A stretch of 64,000 nt of DNA from Cohnella sp. SGD-V74 (GTDB taxonomy: Bacteria > Bacillota > Bacilli > Paenibacillales > Paenibacillaceae), in assembly GCF_003001675.1 (NCBI RefSeq), contig NZ_PVYW01000030.1, positions 1 to 64,000 of the forward strand, written 5' to 3'. This document shows, one piece after another, positions 27,213 through 34,983 of this stretch. A model generated the notes under the pieces. It made no database searches, was not told the origin of the DNA, and was given only the letters and a program-made list of their open reading frames with translations. The position numbers and the translations under genes were made by a program. How positions within the stretch are numbered: position 1 is the stretch's first letter; every line of letters begins with the position of its first letter.

Positions 27213-27563
27213 TTATTCGCCTCGGGCGATGCCGCTCCGCGCTTGGCGCAAAATCGGGGTCGTATCGTTGGCCGCCATGGACACCTTGCCGCGGCTTCCG
27301 AATCCGATAATGGCTCTCCAACTGCCCAATAAATCTCGATCGATCAGATCCTGCTCTGTTACCGCTACCTTCTCGTCCGCATGATGCGCGACGAACAGCG
27401 CGTCTACGGGGCAATAGGCCTCGCACATGTAGCAGGTCTGACAATCCTCCTGTCTTGCAATGACCGGCAGTCCGTCCTCGTTCGTATCGAACACGTTGGT
27501 CGGACATACCTTGACGCACAGTCCGCATTGAATGCAACGATCTTCGCTGACCAGCTCAATCAT
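27213..27563 (-). CDS. Two-cluster 4Fe-4S ferredoxin, partner of the first flavoprotein
   Basis: 116 residues. Cys10, 13, 16, 20 and Cys41, 44, 47, 51 form two CxxCxxCxxxC motifs, each for a [4Fe-4S] cluster; a tail of about 60 residues follows (LLGSWRAIIGFGSRGKV). Its start overlaps the flavoprotein stop by four bases (ATGA), so the two subunits are probably made in equal amounts. The arrangement resembles AprA/AprB (adenylylsulfate reductase) and some fumarate-reductase pairs, where this subunit passes electrons to the flavin. It is a close paralogue of 30156-30536. Confidence 0.92.
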   Translation of the reverse strand: MIELVSEDRCIQCGLCVKVCPTNVFDTNEDGLPVIARQEDCQTCYMCEAYCPVDALFVAHHADEKVAVTEQDLIDRDLLGSWRAIIGFGSRGKVSMAANDTTPILRQARSGIARGE

Positions 27564-29191
27564 ACGCTTTGCCGCTCCTTCACTACGACCGCCGGCGTTA
27601 TCGAGCCATAGCTGCGAGGTACGTCTTCCCAGCGGTGCCGGATGTCCCCGATGCCCGATAACAGCAGCCTGCTGCTCATCGCCTCGTCCAGCTCCGGATA
27701 CTCCGCCATTGTATGCATGCCTCGCGTCTCCTTGCGGATCAGCGCGGCCGAATACATCCAGCGCGCGTTGACGACCATGGCGGCCGCTTCCCGCGCTTGC
27801 ACCCTTGCGGTGGCGGAAGAACCTACGCCTCCCCGTACGAGCGGCCATTGCTTGTGCAGCCGTTCCAGCGACGCCGCGATAATCGGCTCGCTGCGGAAAT
27901 AGTTGATGCCCAGCGGGAACATCTCGTTCTGAACGGCCTTGACCACCTCGCGCACCGGGATCGACTCGGCCGATTCGGCTGTATGCCGCAAGCCGTAACG
28001 CCCCGCCGGCCGCAAATCGCGATGGTCCGCGGACTTGCCGTGCGCCAGCGCATGCTCGGCAGCGCCCTTGCCCGACCACGTGCCGGAGGCGATGGCCCAA
28101 GAGGCGTTGTAGGCTCCGCCGCCGGAACGCGCGCCTGCGGTCTTCTCCCGGGATGCCGCGTCTCCTGCGGCGAACAGTCCCGGAACCGTCGTGGAGCAAT
28201 AATCCCCGACGAGCCGTATCCCTCCCGTGCCGCGGATCGTTCCCTCGTAGCGCATCTTGATCGGGAACTTCTGCGTGAACGGATCGATGCCGGCCCGATC
28301 GAACGGCACGAACCATAGCGGCGTCGAGGCCCGGATGATCGCCTGCTTCTCGGGCGTATTGCCGTGCGTCAGCATGGCGTACACCGGCCCTTTGTGCAAA
28401 TGTACGGCGAAGAAATGATCCTGGCGGGGTCCGCCCTCGTGAATGACGTTGCCTGCTTCGTCGTAGAAAGAAGCGAAACCAAGTACGCGGTTGCGCGTCA
28501 CGGTGCCGAACGCCGCGGTCGTCGCGTATTGGCGGCTGAATTCCATGCCGGACATCTCTACGCCGAGCTCCGCGGCCATCAGTTGCCCGTCTCCCGTCTG
28601 GACGTTGCAGCCCAGCCCCTTGCTCAGGAAGGCGCAGCCGCCCGTAGCCAGAATGACCGAATGCGCGCGAACTTCCCACGACTTGCCGCTGAGCCGGTTC
28701 ACGCCTCTCGCCCCGCCGACGCCATGCTCGTCCGTGAGCAGCTCCAGCGCCGGGTGCTGGTCGAGAATCGTGACGCCCGCTTTCTTGACGACTCTGCGCA
28801 TCAGCTCCATATACTCAGGTCCCTGCATATGGGCTTTGTACAGATTGCCGTTCTCGTCCAGAGGGAACCGGTAGCCCCATTGCTCTACCAGTTGAATGTT
28901 CAGATAAGCCTGCTCCATCAGACGATAGATCCATGGCTCTTCCGACAGATAACCTCCCGACTTCAACCGGTCGGCGACCGCCTTCTCCCGCTTCTCCTTG
29001 TCCGGCTCCACGTAGAGAAATCCGGTGCCGCCCGGCGCGGTAGCGCCGCTGGTGCCCAAGTATCCCTTGTCCGCCAGCACCGTTCGAGCCCCGTGGGAGG
29101 CCGCGCTCCAGGCGGCCCATGCTCCCGCGGGACCGCCGCCGATGACGAGCACGTCGGCGACCAAGCGTTCCTCCGGTTGCTCGCTAACCAT
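27560..29191 (-). CDS. FAD-dependent oxidoreductase, AprA/fumarate-reductase flavoprotein type
   Basis: 543 residues from the ATG at 29191, six bases after GGAGGG; the ATG at 29197 abuts that site directly and is unlikely. FAD-binding Rossmann motif VIGGGPAGAWAAW (Gly18-Gly23), the flavin-histidine-region-like segment GATAPGGTGFLYV, ATGGCAFLSKGLGCNVQTGDG (about 195) and VPGLFAAGDAASREKT (about 350). The helical C-terminal domain is of succinate dehydrogenase/fumarate reductase/AprA type. With the coupled ferredoxin it forms a soluble two-subunit oxidoreductase. Substrate unknown; a sulfur-containing or unsaturated substrate is possible given cysteine synthase downstream. Confidence 0.9.
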   Translation of the reverse strand: MVSEQPEERLVADVLVIGGGPAGAWAAWSAASHGARTVLADKGYLGTSGATAPGGTGFLYVEPDKEKREKAVADRLKSGGYLSEEPWIYRLMEQAYLNIQLVEQWGYRFPLDENGNLYKAHMQGPEYMELMRRVVKKAGVTILDQHPALELLTDEHGVGGARGVNRLSGKSWEVRAHSVILATGGCAFLSKGLGCNVQTGDGQLMAAELGVEMSGMEFSRQYATTAAFGTVTRNRVLGFASFYDEAGNVIHEGGPRQDHFFAVHLHKGPVYAMLTHGNTPEKQAIIRASTPLWFVPFDRAGIDPFTQKFPIKMRYEGTIRGTGGIRLVGDYCSTTVPGLFAAGDAASREKTAGARSGGGAYNASWAIASGTWSGKGAAEHALAHGKSADHRDLRPAGRYGLRHTAESAESIPVREVVKAVQNEMFPLGINYFRSEPIIAASLERLHKQWPLVRGGVGSSATARVQAREAAAMVVNARWMYSAALIRKETRGMHTMAEYPELDEAMSSRLLLSGIGDIRHRWEDVPRSYGSITPAVVVKERQSV

Positions 29192-29212
29192 GACCATCCC
29201 TCCTCTTATTTA

Positions 29213-29440
29213 GAGGTAGTTCAAAAAGTCCGTTTTTGATCACGAAGCCTCTCGGGAAGCAGACTCGACATCGAATCTTGAATTCAGCCGTCTCTTCCGG
29301 TGCTCACGTAGCTTCCACTACGCTTTACGACCGTTCCTCATCAACGGTCTTCATCCAACCTTCCAGGATGCATGGGCGAGCAGTTCGCCGTAAGGCGAAC
29401 GACCAGCCTCGGTGCTGAAAACCGAACTTTTTGAACTCTC
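29213..29440. repeat. MITE-like structured intergenic repeat with imperfect terminal inverted repeats
   Basis: About 227 bp fill most of the gap between nitroreductase and flavoprotein genes. The ends are imperfect inverted repeats (AGTTCAAAAAGTCCG at the left, CGAACTTTTTGAACT at the right). Inside are hairpins such as GTTCGCC-GTAA-GGCGAAC (29391-29400 region) and a GC-balanced core with no long reading frame. From memory, very similar intergenic sequence recurs in Paenibacillus genomes; this was not checked. It interrupts the operon and may affect transcription between its two halves. Confidence 0.7.
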
Positions 29441-29477
29441 ATTTTACGAATCGCCGCCTGTCGCTGCGCGGCTCCTC

Positions 29478-30110
29478 TTATTCCCCTGCGGGAATCGGCA
29501 GAAGACTGTCCGCCAGCGGACGTCTTCCGTTCGGCTGCTCGGCTTCGCGGAACGATTCGTCCAGCGCCGACGCGTCCCCGCGATAACCAAGGGCGATGAC
29601 GGCATGCAGCGCGACGGAATCCGGAACCTGCAGCGTCTCTCGCGCGATATCGTGTTCGAAGCCTCCGATCGCCCGGGTAGACAAGCCGAGCAATCTGGCT
29701 TGGAACGCCAACGTGGCCCATGCAGCCCCTGCATCAAAGGCGTGCGCGCCCAGCGGATCTCCGTTCTCCTTGACCGTCACCGAAGCGACCAGCAGCAGCA
29801 CCGGCGCTTTGTCCGCCCATAGACGGTTGCGCGGCTTGATGAACTTGCGGAATTGCTCGTGCTCCGCTTCCGTTCTTGCGACATAGAAGCGCCAAGGCTG
29901 CTGATTGCCGCCGGACGGCGCCCAGCGGGCGGCTTCCAGTACGGTGAACAGCGTGTCGTCGGACACTTCCCGCTGTTCGTAGGATCGCGGGGACCAGCGG
30001 TTCAGGATGAGCGGATGCACGGGGTAGTCCGGCTTTCTAGCGGCCTCTACCTCCGGGGCATACGATTGTTGCTCCAGCGATTGATTCGATTGAACGGGTA
30101 CAGCACTCAT
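29478..30110 (-). CDS. Nitroreductase-family flavoprotein
   Basis: 210 residues. FMN-binding fold with RWSPRSYEQREV (about 38-49), ARWAPSGGNQQPWRFYVA (about 62-79) and the C-terminal ALGYRGD segment. Members use NAD(P)H to reduce nitro compounds, quinones or flavins, or supply reduced flavin to a partner. It is coded between the two flavoprotein-ferredoxin pairs, 46 bp after the second ferredoxin, so it could be the NAD(P)H-side electron donor for them. Confidence 0.9.
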   Translation of the reverse strand: MSAVPVQSNQSLEQQSYAPEVEAARKPDYPVHPLILNRWSPRSYEQREVSDDTLFTVLEAARWAPSGGNQQPWRFYVARTEAEHEQFRKFIKPRNRLWADKAPVLLLVASVTVKENGDPLGAHAFDAGAAWATLAFQARLLGLSTRAIGGFEHDIARETLQVPDSVALHAVIALGYRGDASALDESFREAEQPNGRRPLADSLLPIPAGE

Positions 30111-30155
30111 GCTTTGTCATTCCTCTCTATCGTTGATTCAAGATGGCTTCAAGCT

Positions 30156-30536
30156 TCAGCCGGTCGCAGGCGATCGCACATCGGATACCCCGGCTGCGCG
30201 CACCGGCCTGGCCGGCAAAATCCGGTTGATGAACGGCGTCTGATCGATCGCCGCCAGCTTCGTTCGTCCCGGCCCCCAGCCGAGCGTAGCTCTCCAGCTT
30301 CCGAGCACGCCCTGCTCCGCGAGCGCGGCTTCGTCGACTTCCACCTGTTCGTCGGAGTACGGAGATACGTACAGCGCATCGACGGGGCAGTACGCCTCGC
30401 AGATGAAGCAGGTCTGGCAATCCTCTTGCCTGGCGATAACGGGGGCGGCTTCGGTCTTGTCGAAGACGTTGGTCGGGCATACCTTCACGCATAGATTGCA
30501 GCCTATGCAGCGGTCCGTGCTAACCAGCTCTATCAT
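30156..30536 (-). CDS. Two-cluster 4Fe-4S ferredoxin, partner of the second flavoprotein
   Basis: 126 residues. Cys10, 13, 16, 20 and Cys40, 43, 46, 50 give two [4Fe-4S] motifs; the tail includes LGSWRATLGWGPGRTKL. Very close to the protein at 27213-27563 over the first 60 residues (both begin MIELVS-DRCI-C and share KVCPTNVFD and ARQEDCQTC). It starts five bases after the flavoprotein stop. Confidence 0.92.
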   Translation of the reverse strand: MIELVSTDRCIGCNLCVKVCPTNVFDKTEAAPVIARQEDCQTCFICEAYCPVDALYVSPYSDEQVEVDEAALAEQGVLGSWRATLGWGPGRTKLAAIDQTPFINRILPARPVRAAGVSDVRSPATG

Positions 30537-30541
30537 TGCGC

Positions 30542-32176
30542 TTATGCCCCCTGTTCCGTTCCCGGATAGGATGCCGCCGAAGCTCCGCCGAGGAAAGTGC
30601 GGTCCGGCCGCGTCCGAATCGTCTCCAAGCCCGAGACGAGCAGCCGGTGATGCTGGTTCGGATCTTCGTCCGGGTACTCCGCGAGCAGATGCAGACCCGC
30701 TCCGCGCGTCTCCTTGCGAGCCAGCCCGGCCGTATAGATCCATCTCGCCGTTGCCGCCATCGCTGCCGCCTCGCGGGCATGGACGCGCTCGTGGACGTTG
30801 CCCGGCGCCTGCTCGTTCACGCTTGGCCAGTAGCTGTGCAGCTTGTTCAACGCCGCCTTCAAGCCGACCTCCGAACGGAAATAGTTGATCTGCAGCGGGA
30901 ACACCTGATCCTGAATCGCGCGCACCAGCTCCGCCGTCTCCACTCGCGGCGACGAGAGCGCCCGTCCGCCGGTCGTCTCTGCCAATCCGTAGCGGCCGGC
31001 CGAGCGAAGCTGCCGGGAATCGGCTCCCGCCCGCTGTGACAAAGCGTACCGGGCCGCGCCTTCTCCCGACCAGGTGCCGGAGCAGATCGCCCACGACGCG
31101 TTAAACGCGCCTCCGCCGGAAGCGGCTCCCGTAATGCGCTCCCTCGTCGCGGCATCGCCGGCCGCGTACAGGCCGGGCACCGTCGTCTCGCAGTTATCGT
31201 CGACGATCCGCAGTCCGCCCGTTCCCCGAACGGTGCCTTCGTAACGAAGCGTCAGCGGGAAGGGCTGCGTGAACACGTCGATGCCGGCCCGGTCGTACGG
31301 CAGGAAGAAGATGGCGTGCGACGAGCGCAGAATCGCCCGCTTCTCCGGCGTGTCGGCCTTGTTCATAATGGCGTAGACCGGTCCTTCCAGCAGCCGCTCG
31401 GCCAGGAAATCGCCGTTGCGCGAGCCTTTCAGCTCCTTCCCGTCCTGGTCGTAATAGGTCGCCCAGCCGAGCAATCTGGAGCGCGTATTGGAGCTGAAGG
31501 CCGGCGCCGGCGCATACCTGCGCGAGAACTCCATGCCCGACAGCTCCGCGCCGACCTCTGCGCCCATCAGGTACCCGTCTCCGGTCAGGACGTTGCAGCC
31601 GAGTCCCTTGCTCAGGAAGGCGCAGCCTCCGGTCGCGATCACGACCGCTCCGGCCCTCACTTCCCAATCCTTCCCTTGCTGGCGCAGCGCGCCTCTTGCT
31701 CCGCCGACGCCGTGCTCGTCGACGAGAAGCTCCAGCGCGGGCGCGTGGTCCAGCACCTTGACGCCGGCTTTCTTCACCGTCTTGCGCATTAACGCCATAT
31801 ATTCAGGTCCCTGCAAGTGATTGCGCTGGGGAACGCCGTTCTCGTCCCGAACGAACGGATAGCCCCACTGCTCGACCCGCTCCAGGTTGATATAGACTTG
31901 ATCCAGCACGCGATGAATCCAGCCTGCTTCCGACAAGTAGCCGCCGGAGGCCATTCTCTCCCGCACCGCCTTGTCTCTCATCTCCTTGTCCGGCGGCAGG
32001 TACAGCAGATTCGTCCCTCCGGGCGCCGTCGCTCCGCTTGAACCGAGATAACCTTTGTCAACCAGCACGACCTTGGCTCCCTTGGATGCGGCGCTCCAGG
32101 CGGCCCAAGCGCCGGCAGGCCCTCCGCCTATAACCAGCACGTCCGCCGTCAGCTTTAATGCCGTTTCCCCACTCAT
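30542..32176 (-). CDS. FAD-dependent oxidoreductase, second AprA/fumarate-reductase-type flavoprotein
   Basis: 544 residues, start preceded by GGAGG. FAD motif VIGGGPAGAWAAW (Gly17-Gly22), SGATAPGGTNLLYL, ATGGCAFLSKGLGCNVLTGDG and VPGLYAAGDAATRERI. Strong end-to-end similarity to the flavoprotein at 27560-29191 shows a duplication of the whole flavoprotein-ferredoxin module, after which the copies diverged clearly. It is the first gene after the strong promoter at 32459-32487 and a roughly 280-base leader. Confidence 0.9.
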   Translation of the reverse strand: MSGETALKLTADVLVIGGGPAGAWAAWSAASKGAKVVLVDKGYLGSSGATAPGGTNLLYLPPDKEMRDKAVRERMASGGYLSEAGWIHRVLDQVYINLERVEQWGYPFVRDENGVPQRNHLQGPEYMALMRKTVKKAGVKVLDHAPALELLVDEHGVGGARGALRQQGKDWEVRAGAVVIATGGCAFLSKGLGCNVLTGDGYLMGAEVGAELSGMEFSRRYAPAPAFSSNTRSRLLGWATYYDQDGKELKGSRNGDFLAERLLEGPVYAIMNKADTPEKRAILRSSHAIFFLPYDRAGIDVFTQPFPLTLRYEGTVRGTGGLRIVDDNCETTVPGLYAAGDAATRERITGAASGGGAFNASWAICSGTWSGEGAARYALSQRAGADSRQLRSAGRYGLAETTGGRALSSPRVETAELVRAIQDQVFPLQINYFRSEVGLKAALNKLHSYWPSVNEQAPGNVHERVHAREAAAMAATARWIYTAGLARKETRGAGLHLLAEYPDEDPNQHHRLLVSGLETIRTRPDRTFLGGASAASYPGTEQGA

Positions 32177-32452
32177 TGCGATTCCTCCGTCTCCCTGTTA
32201 GCGCGGGCTTGCCCATCCCCATCGTCCGGAATTGCTTGCCCGTAATCCTTCTGTCGTCCTCTTCTTCTCCTTCCGCCCGGCATTCCGCCTTCTTAACTTG
32301 CGTCTGTATGCATACAAAAAAGATGCACGTTCCCTCCACGCAAGCGATACGTTCATCCGTGTACGCTGCAGCAAGAGAACCTACATCTCCATTGGAATGG
32401 TCAATGTCTGAAGCAAAGCCAATAATACCAAGTGAAATAGTTTGAGTTTATT
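32177..32452 (-). promoter_or_regulatory. Long 5' leader with nested hairpin
   Basis: About 275 transcribed bases lie between the predicted start site and the flavoprotein ATG. On the minus strand CTTGCGT pairs with ACGCAAG (about 32298-32345), enclosing GGAGGG and an inner TGCAT/ATGCA stem with a T6 loop. No SAM, T-box, cobalamin, TPP or FMN riboswitch core was recognised. A 50-codon frame with no clear ribosome site also fits here and is not claimed as a gene. It may be a regulatory leader of an unknown class. Confidence 0.4.
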
Positions 32453-32458
32453 GCCATC

Positions 32459-32487
32459 ATCCTACCATGCGATATATCGTATGTCAA
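32459..32487 (-). promoter_or_regulatory. Strong promoter with palindromic operator in the spacer
   Basis: Minus strand: TTGACA (32482-32487), 17-base spacer, TAGGAT (32459-32464). The spacer contains ATACGATATATCGCAT (32467-32482), whose CGATATATCG core (32470-32479) is identical to the core of the padR-promoter palindrome at 5718-5727. A repressor bound here would block RNA polymerase. It drives the flavoprotein-led run. Confidence 0.75.
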
Positions 32488-32568
32488 CACGTCATTTTCG
32501 ATACACTTTCGCGAGAGCATTCTCCCGGTTGTCATGTCCCCGTGATTGCAAACGTAAATATGAATACT

Positions 32569-32609
32569 CCCTCCACTTACCATCGCTGATGCTCCGGTTG
32601 AAGTGGGGG
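32569..32609 (-). mobile_element. Right-end hairpin of the TnpB element, probable omega-RNA 3' part
   Basis: Downstream of tnpB, AACCCCCACTT pairs with AAGTGGAGGG around a 22-base loop that itself can form CATC-AGC-GATG. IS200/IS605 right ends carry such subterminal hairpins, and the TnpB guide (omega) RNA is made from this strand across the end of the gene into the flank. The element end is probably just beyond, near 32561. The exact ends were not determined. Confidence 0.5.
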
Positions 32610-32633
32610 TTTCAAGTGTATCACTCGTACAAC

Positions 32634-34085
32634 CTACCGAATGCTTAACACTTGAGGAGTTGACACATTGACGGACTGGTTACCGTCCAACCCCGCTATC
32701 CCATTTGCTCGCGCATTTGGGACTACTTTGCGCAAAATATTCGCGGCTCCGTTCACATCGGCATTAATCAAACCTTTCGCACTCCGATACAAGCCACGAC
32801 CTATTCGTCTGCCGGAGAACGACCTTGTCCGGCCTTCTTCATACGCAGGCACAGGGTCGTGGTCCAGAAAACTCGCCTTGGAGGTGTAGGCTTCCTCTGT
32901 CAGTTGTACCGCAATTCCCTGTTCCGCAGCTTTGTACCTGATCATCGCAATCAGCATGTGGTGGGGAATGTGACAGAACGATTGATTGTTTCGCCTGCCG
33001 ATGCTGACCGCTTGTTTCCATCCGTCATTCTTGCCCATGACGATCGTTCCAATGTTTTGTTCAATCGCCTGCTTGACGATCTGGTAACTCGCCTTGTGGA
33101 ACAGATCCTTGATTCTACGTTGACGATTGCGATGTAACTGCGCCAATCGCTTGGACGTGTGCGGCCCTTCCTTTGGGGCTTTCCCCTGACGAAGGATGCC
33201 GGTATAATGCGCCTTCAGCTTGTTGTAGTACTGATTGATCGCTTTGATCGACTTGCCCTTCACAAGCAACGGTTGTGAACCTGTTGTGGTGACTAAGGTT
33301 GCAAGGTTGTCTACGCCCAGATCAATCGCCATGAAGCGTTCTTTGTCCCGTGCTTCGACTGCAATGGACCGTTCAAAGACGAGCTCGACCACATATTGCC
33401 CGTACTTTGGCACGACGCGTACCTGCTTGAGTTTGCCATCGGTGCAGCCCAGCTTTCCAATGTTGAGTCGAACACGCGTTTTCGGAAGTTTGAGGTATTT
33501 CCCCTCTTGGATAACGCAATCTTGATTCGAGAACAGCATTTCTTTCTCTCTGGCACGACAGTAGCCGGGAATACGCGGTTTGCCCGTATACTTCTGGGGA
33601 TGTTGCCCGTAATCCTTAATGCTGGCAAAGAACGCTTTCCAGTTTTGACACACAAGTCTCATCACCGCTTGACTGCTTTGAATTGAAAGTGCGAGGTAAT
33701 CCTTCTGTTTCATCACCTTGAATAAACAATCCAGGAAGTTGTAACCGACCAAAGGTCTGACTTTGCTCGGCAACTCGAAGAGGTTACAGCGAATCTCCCG
33801 ACGTTCGAGCAGGGGCTTAAGCTGCGCCTTGTCGATCTTAGCCTGGTAAGCCGCAAGTTGACGTTCGTTCATGGCCTCGATGTATTGATGCAGGGTATTC
33901 ATCACTTCTTGTTGCAACGGTTGCAGGGGTTTGTCTTGTCGACAAGACGTATAAATTTGCCGGATGTAAAAGTTCGTGACGTTGTATAAACCCTTCGCAT
34001 CCACGCCCATTTGTTCGAAGTAGGGATATAAGCGATGACCTTTCTTAATCCAAATCTGAAACGTATGGTAGGTGAAATCTGTCAT
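32634..34085 (-). CDS. tnpB: TnpB, IS200/IS605-type RNA-guided nuclease without zinc ribbon
   Basis: 483 residues, start preceded by AAGGAGGTGATAGG, a near-perfect ribosome site. RuvC-like residues: Asp255 (MAIDLGVDN), Glu397/Glu398 (QLTEEAYTSK) and Asp443 (INADVNGAANI). The usual CxxC...CxxC zinc ribbon between the last two motifs is absent: the segment reads ASFLDHDPVPAYEEG and then FSGRRIGRGLYRS. A known TnpB subgroup with a TS-ASFLDHD signature has the same loss. No TnpA transposase is adjacent, so mobility would depend on one elsewhere. It lies directly upstream of the promoter for the large run, in the same orientation. Confidence 0.93.
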   Translation of the reverse strand: MTDFTYHTFQIWIKKGHRLYPYFEQMGVDAKGLYNVTNFYIRQIYTSCRQDKPLQPLQQEVMNTLHQYIEAMNERQLAAYQAKIDKAQLKPLLERREIRCNLFELPSKVRPLVGYNFLDCLFKVMKQKDYLALSIQSSQAVMRLVCQNWKAFFASIKDYGQHPQKYTGKPRIPGYCRAREKEMLFSNQDCVIQEGKYLKLPKTRVRLNIGKLGCTDGKLKQVRVVPKYGQYVVELVFERSIAVEARDKERFMAIDLGVDNLATLVTTTGSQPLLVKGKSIKAINQYYNKLKAHYTGILRQGKAPKEGPHTSKRLAQLHRNRQRRIKDLFHKASYQIVKQAIEQNIGTIVMGKNDGWKQAVSIGRRNNQSFCHIPHHMLIAMIRYKAAEQGIAVQLTEEAYTSKASFLDHDPVPAYEEGRTRSFSGRRIGRGLYRSAKGLINADVNGAANILRKVVPNARANGIAGLDGNQSVNVSTPQVLSIR

Positions 34086-34301
34086 CCTATCACCTCCTTC
34101 AAAAGGGAATGTATGTTCCTATTTCTGATCTTAGTGTACCATAAAATGCAGGATAACAATAGGTCTTGAAGGTGTTCCACAGAAGTCGCCGATTCACCCC
34201 CCACTTAGCTTCTTCGTCGCTTGAAGAAGGCGTACTCTCGGCGGTAACGATAGATTAACGGAGCTCGTACGCCAACCATTTCGTCTCGGGAGGGATACGA
34301 C

Positions 34302-34670
34302 ATGAAAATTACGTCCGGAGGATTCGAAGCCGTCTACCACGGAAGAGTGCTCGCCTACGACATGAACCCGATCGAGATCGTTCTGTCGGAAGAGCACGAC
34401 CCGCTGACGTTCGTATTTTGCGTGGAGTACGAGCCGGAGAGAAACGACTTTACGACCGATATCCGGCTCGTCCGCTACAACGAGGTGCGCATCGCCTGCG
34501 TCAACTTCCCCAGGGGCAAGCCGACCGGCAACCGGGACATGATTCACCTCGGGGTGCTGAACAATCGCAGGCTCTCGCTCCGATACGAGGTTACGATCAA
34601 CTACGAAGCGACGAACTGGTCGCTTACGTTCACCTTTTTCGCGGGAGAGGGGGTCCCTGAGCATGAATAA
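34302..34670 (+). CDS. Hypothetical 122-residue beta-rich protein
   Basis: Starts after GGGAGGG. No signal peptide or membrane segment; alternating strands (MKITSGGFEAVYHGRVLAYD, DPLTFVFCVEYEP, LSLRYEVTINYEATNWSLTFTFF) suggest a small beta-sandwich. It overlaps the next gene by eight bases, so the two form a unit. I do not recognise the family. It is isolated between TnpB and a convergent iron-binding-protein gene. Confidence 0.75.
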   Translation: MKITSGGFEAVYHGRVLAYDMNPIEIVLSEEHDPLTFVFCVEYEPERNDFTTDIRLVRYNEVRIACVNFPRGKPTGNRDMIHLGVLNNRRLSLRYEVTINYEATNWSLTFTFFAGEGVPEHE

Positions 34671-34977
34671 AATCGAGATTCAGGACCCGAAAGTGGCCAG
34701 CAAAATTATCGCCGCGAACTCGGAGAGCGAGAAGCGCAAAGCCGAGCTCGGCTTCCTGGGCCGATTTTTCGGCTCGGGAGACAACGTTCGCCTGTACATC
34801 GTAGGCACGATTGCGCTCGCCGTTCTGCTGATTGCCTTGGTCTACACGCTGACGCCCGACAAGTACCGCTCGCCCGACTTCGGCCTCAAGGAAATGTGGA
34901 CGCTTGTCGTCCTTCCCGTCGAATCGACGATTATCGGCTATTTGATCGGGTCTCGCTCGAAGGAAGGCGGGGGATAG
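34663..34977 (+). CDS. Small hypothetical protein with two membrane segments
   Basis: 104 residues. A charged cytoplasmic-type N-terminus (about 1-40, KIEIQDPKVASKIIAANSES) is followed by membrane segments at about 44-62 (LYIVGTIALAVLLIALVYTL) and 78-97 (MWTLVVLPVESTIIGYLIGS). The start codon lies inside the preceding gene (eight-base overlap). Similar short proteins are often annotated as membrane partners of soluble hypothetical proteins; no function is known to me. Confidence 0.75.
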   Translation: MNKIEIQDPKVASKIIAANSESEKRKAELGFLGRFFGSGDNVRLYIVGTIALAVLLIALVYTLTPDKYRSPDFGLKEMWTLVVLPVESTIIGYLIGSRSKEGGG

Positions 34978-34983
34978 CCGGAA

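Noticed and set aside
32177..32367. About 50-codon basic frame in the leader (starts MNVSLAWRERASFLYAY)
   Set aside because: No ribosome site and composition typical of chance frames; it overlaps the predicted leader stems.
32177..32452. SAM (S-box) or T-box riboswitch before the redox run
   Set aside because: The conserved cores of both classes were looked for and not found.
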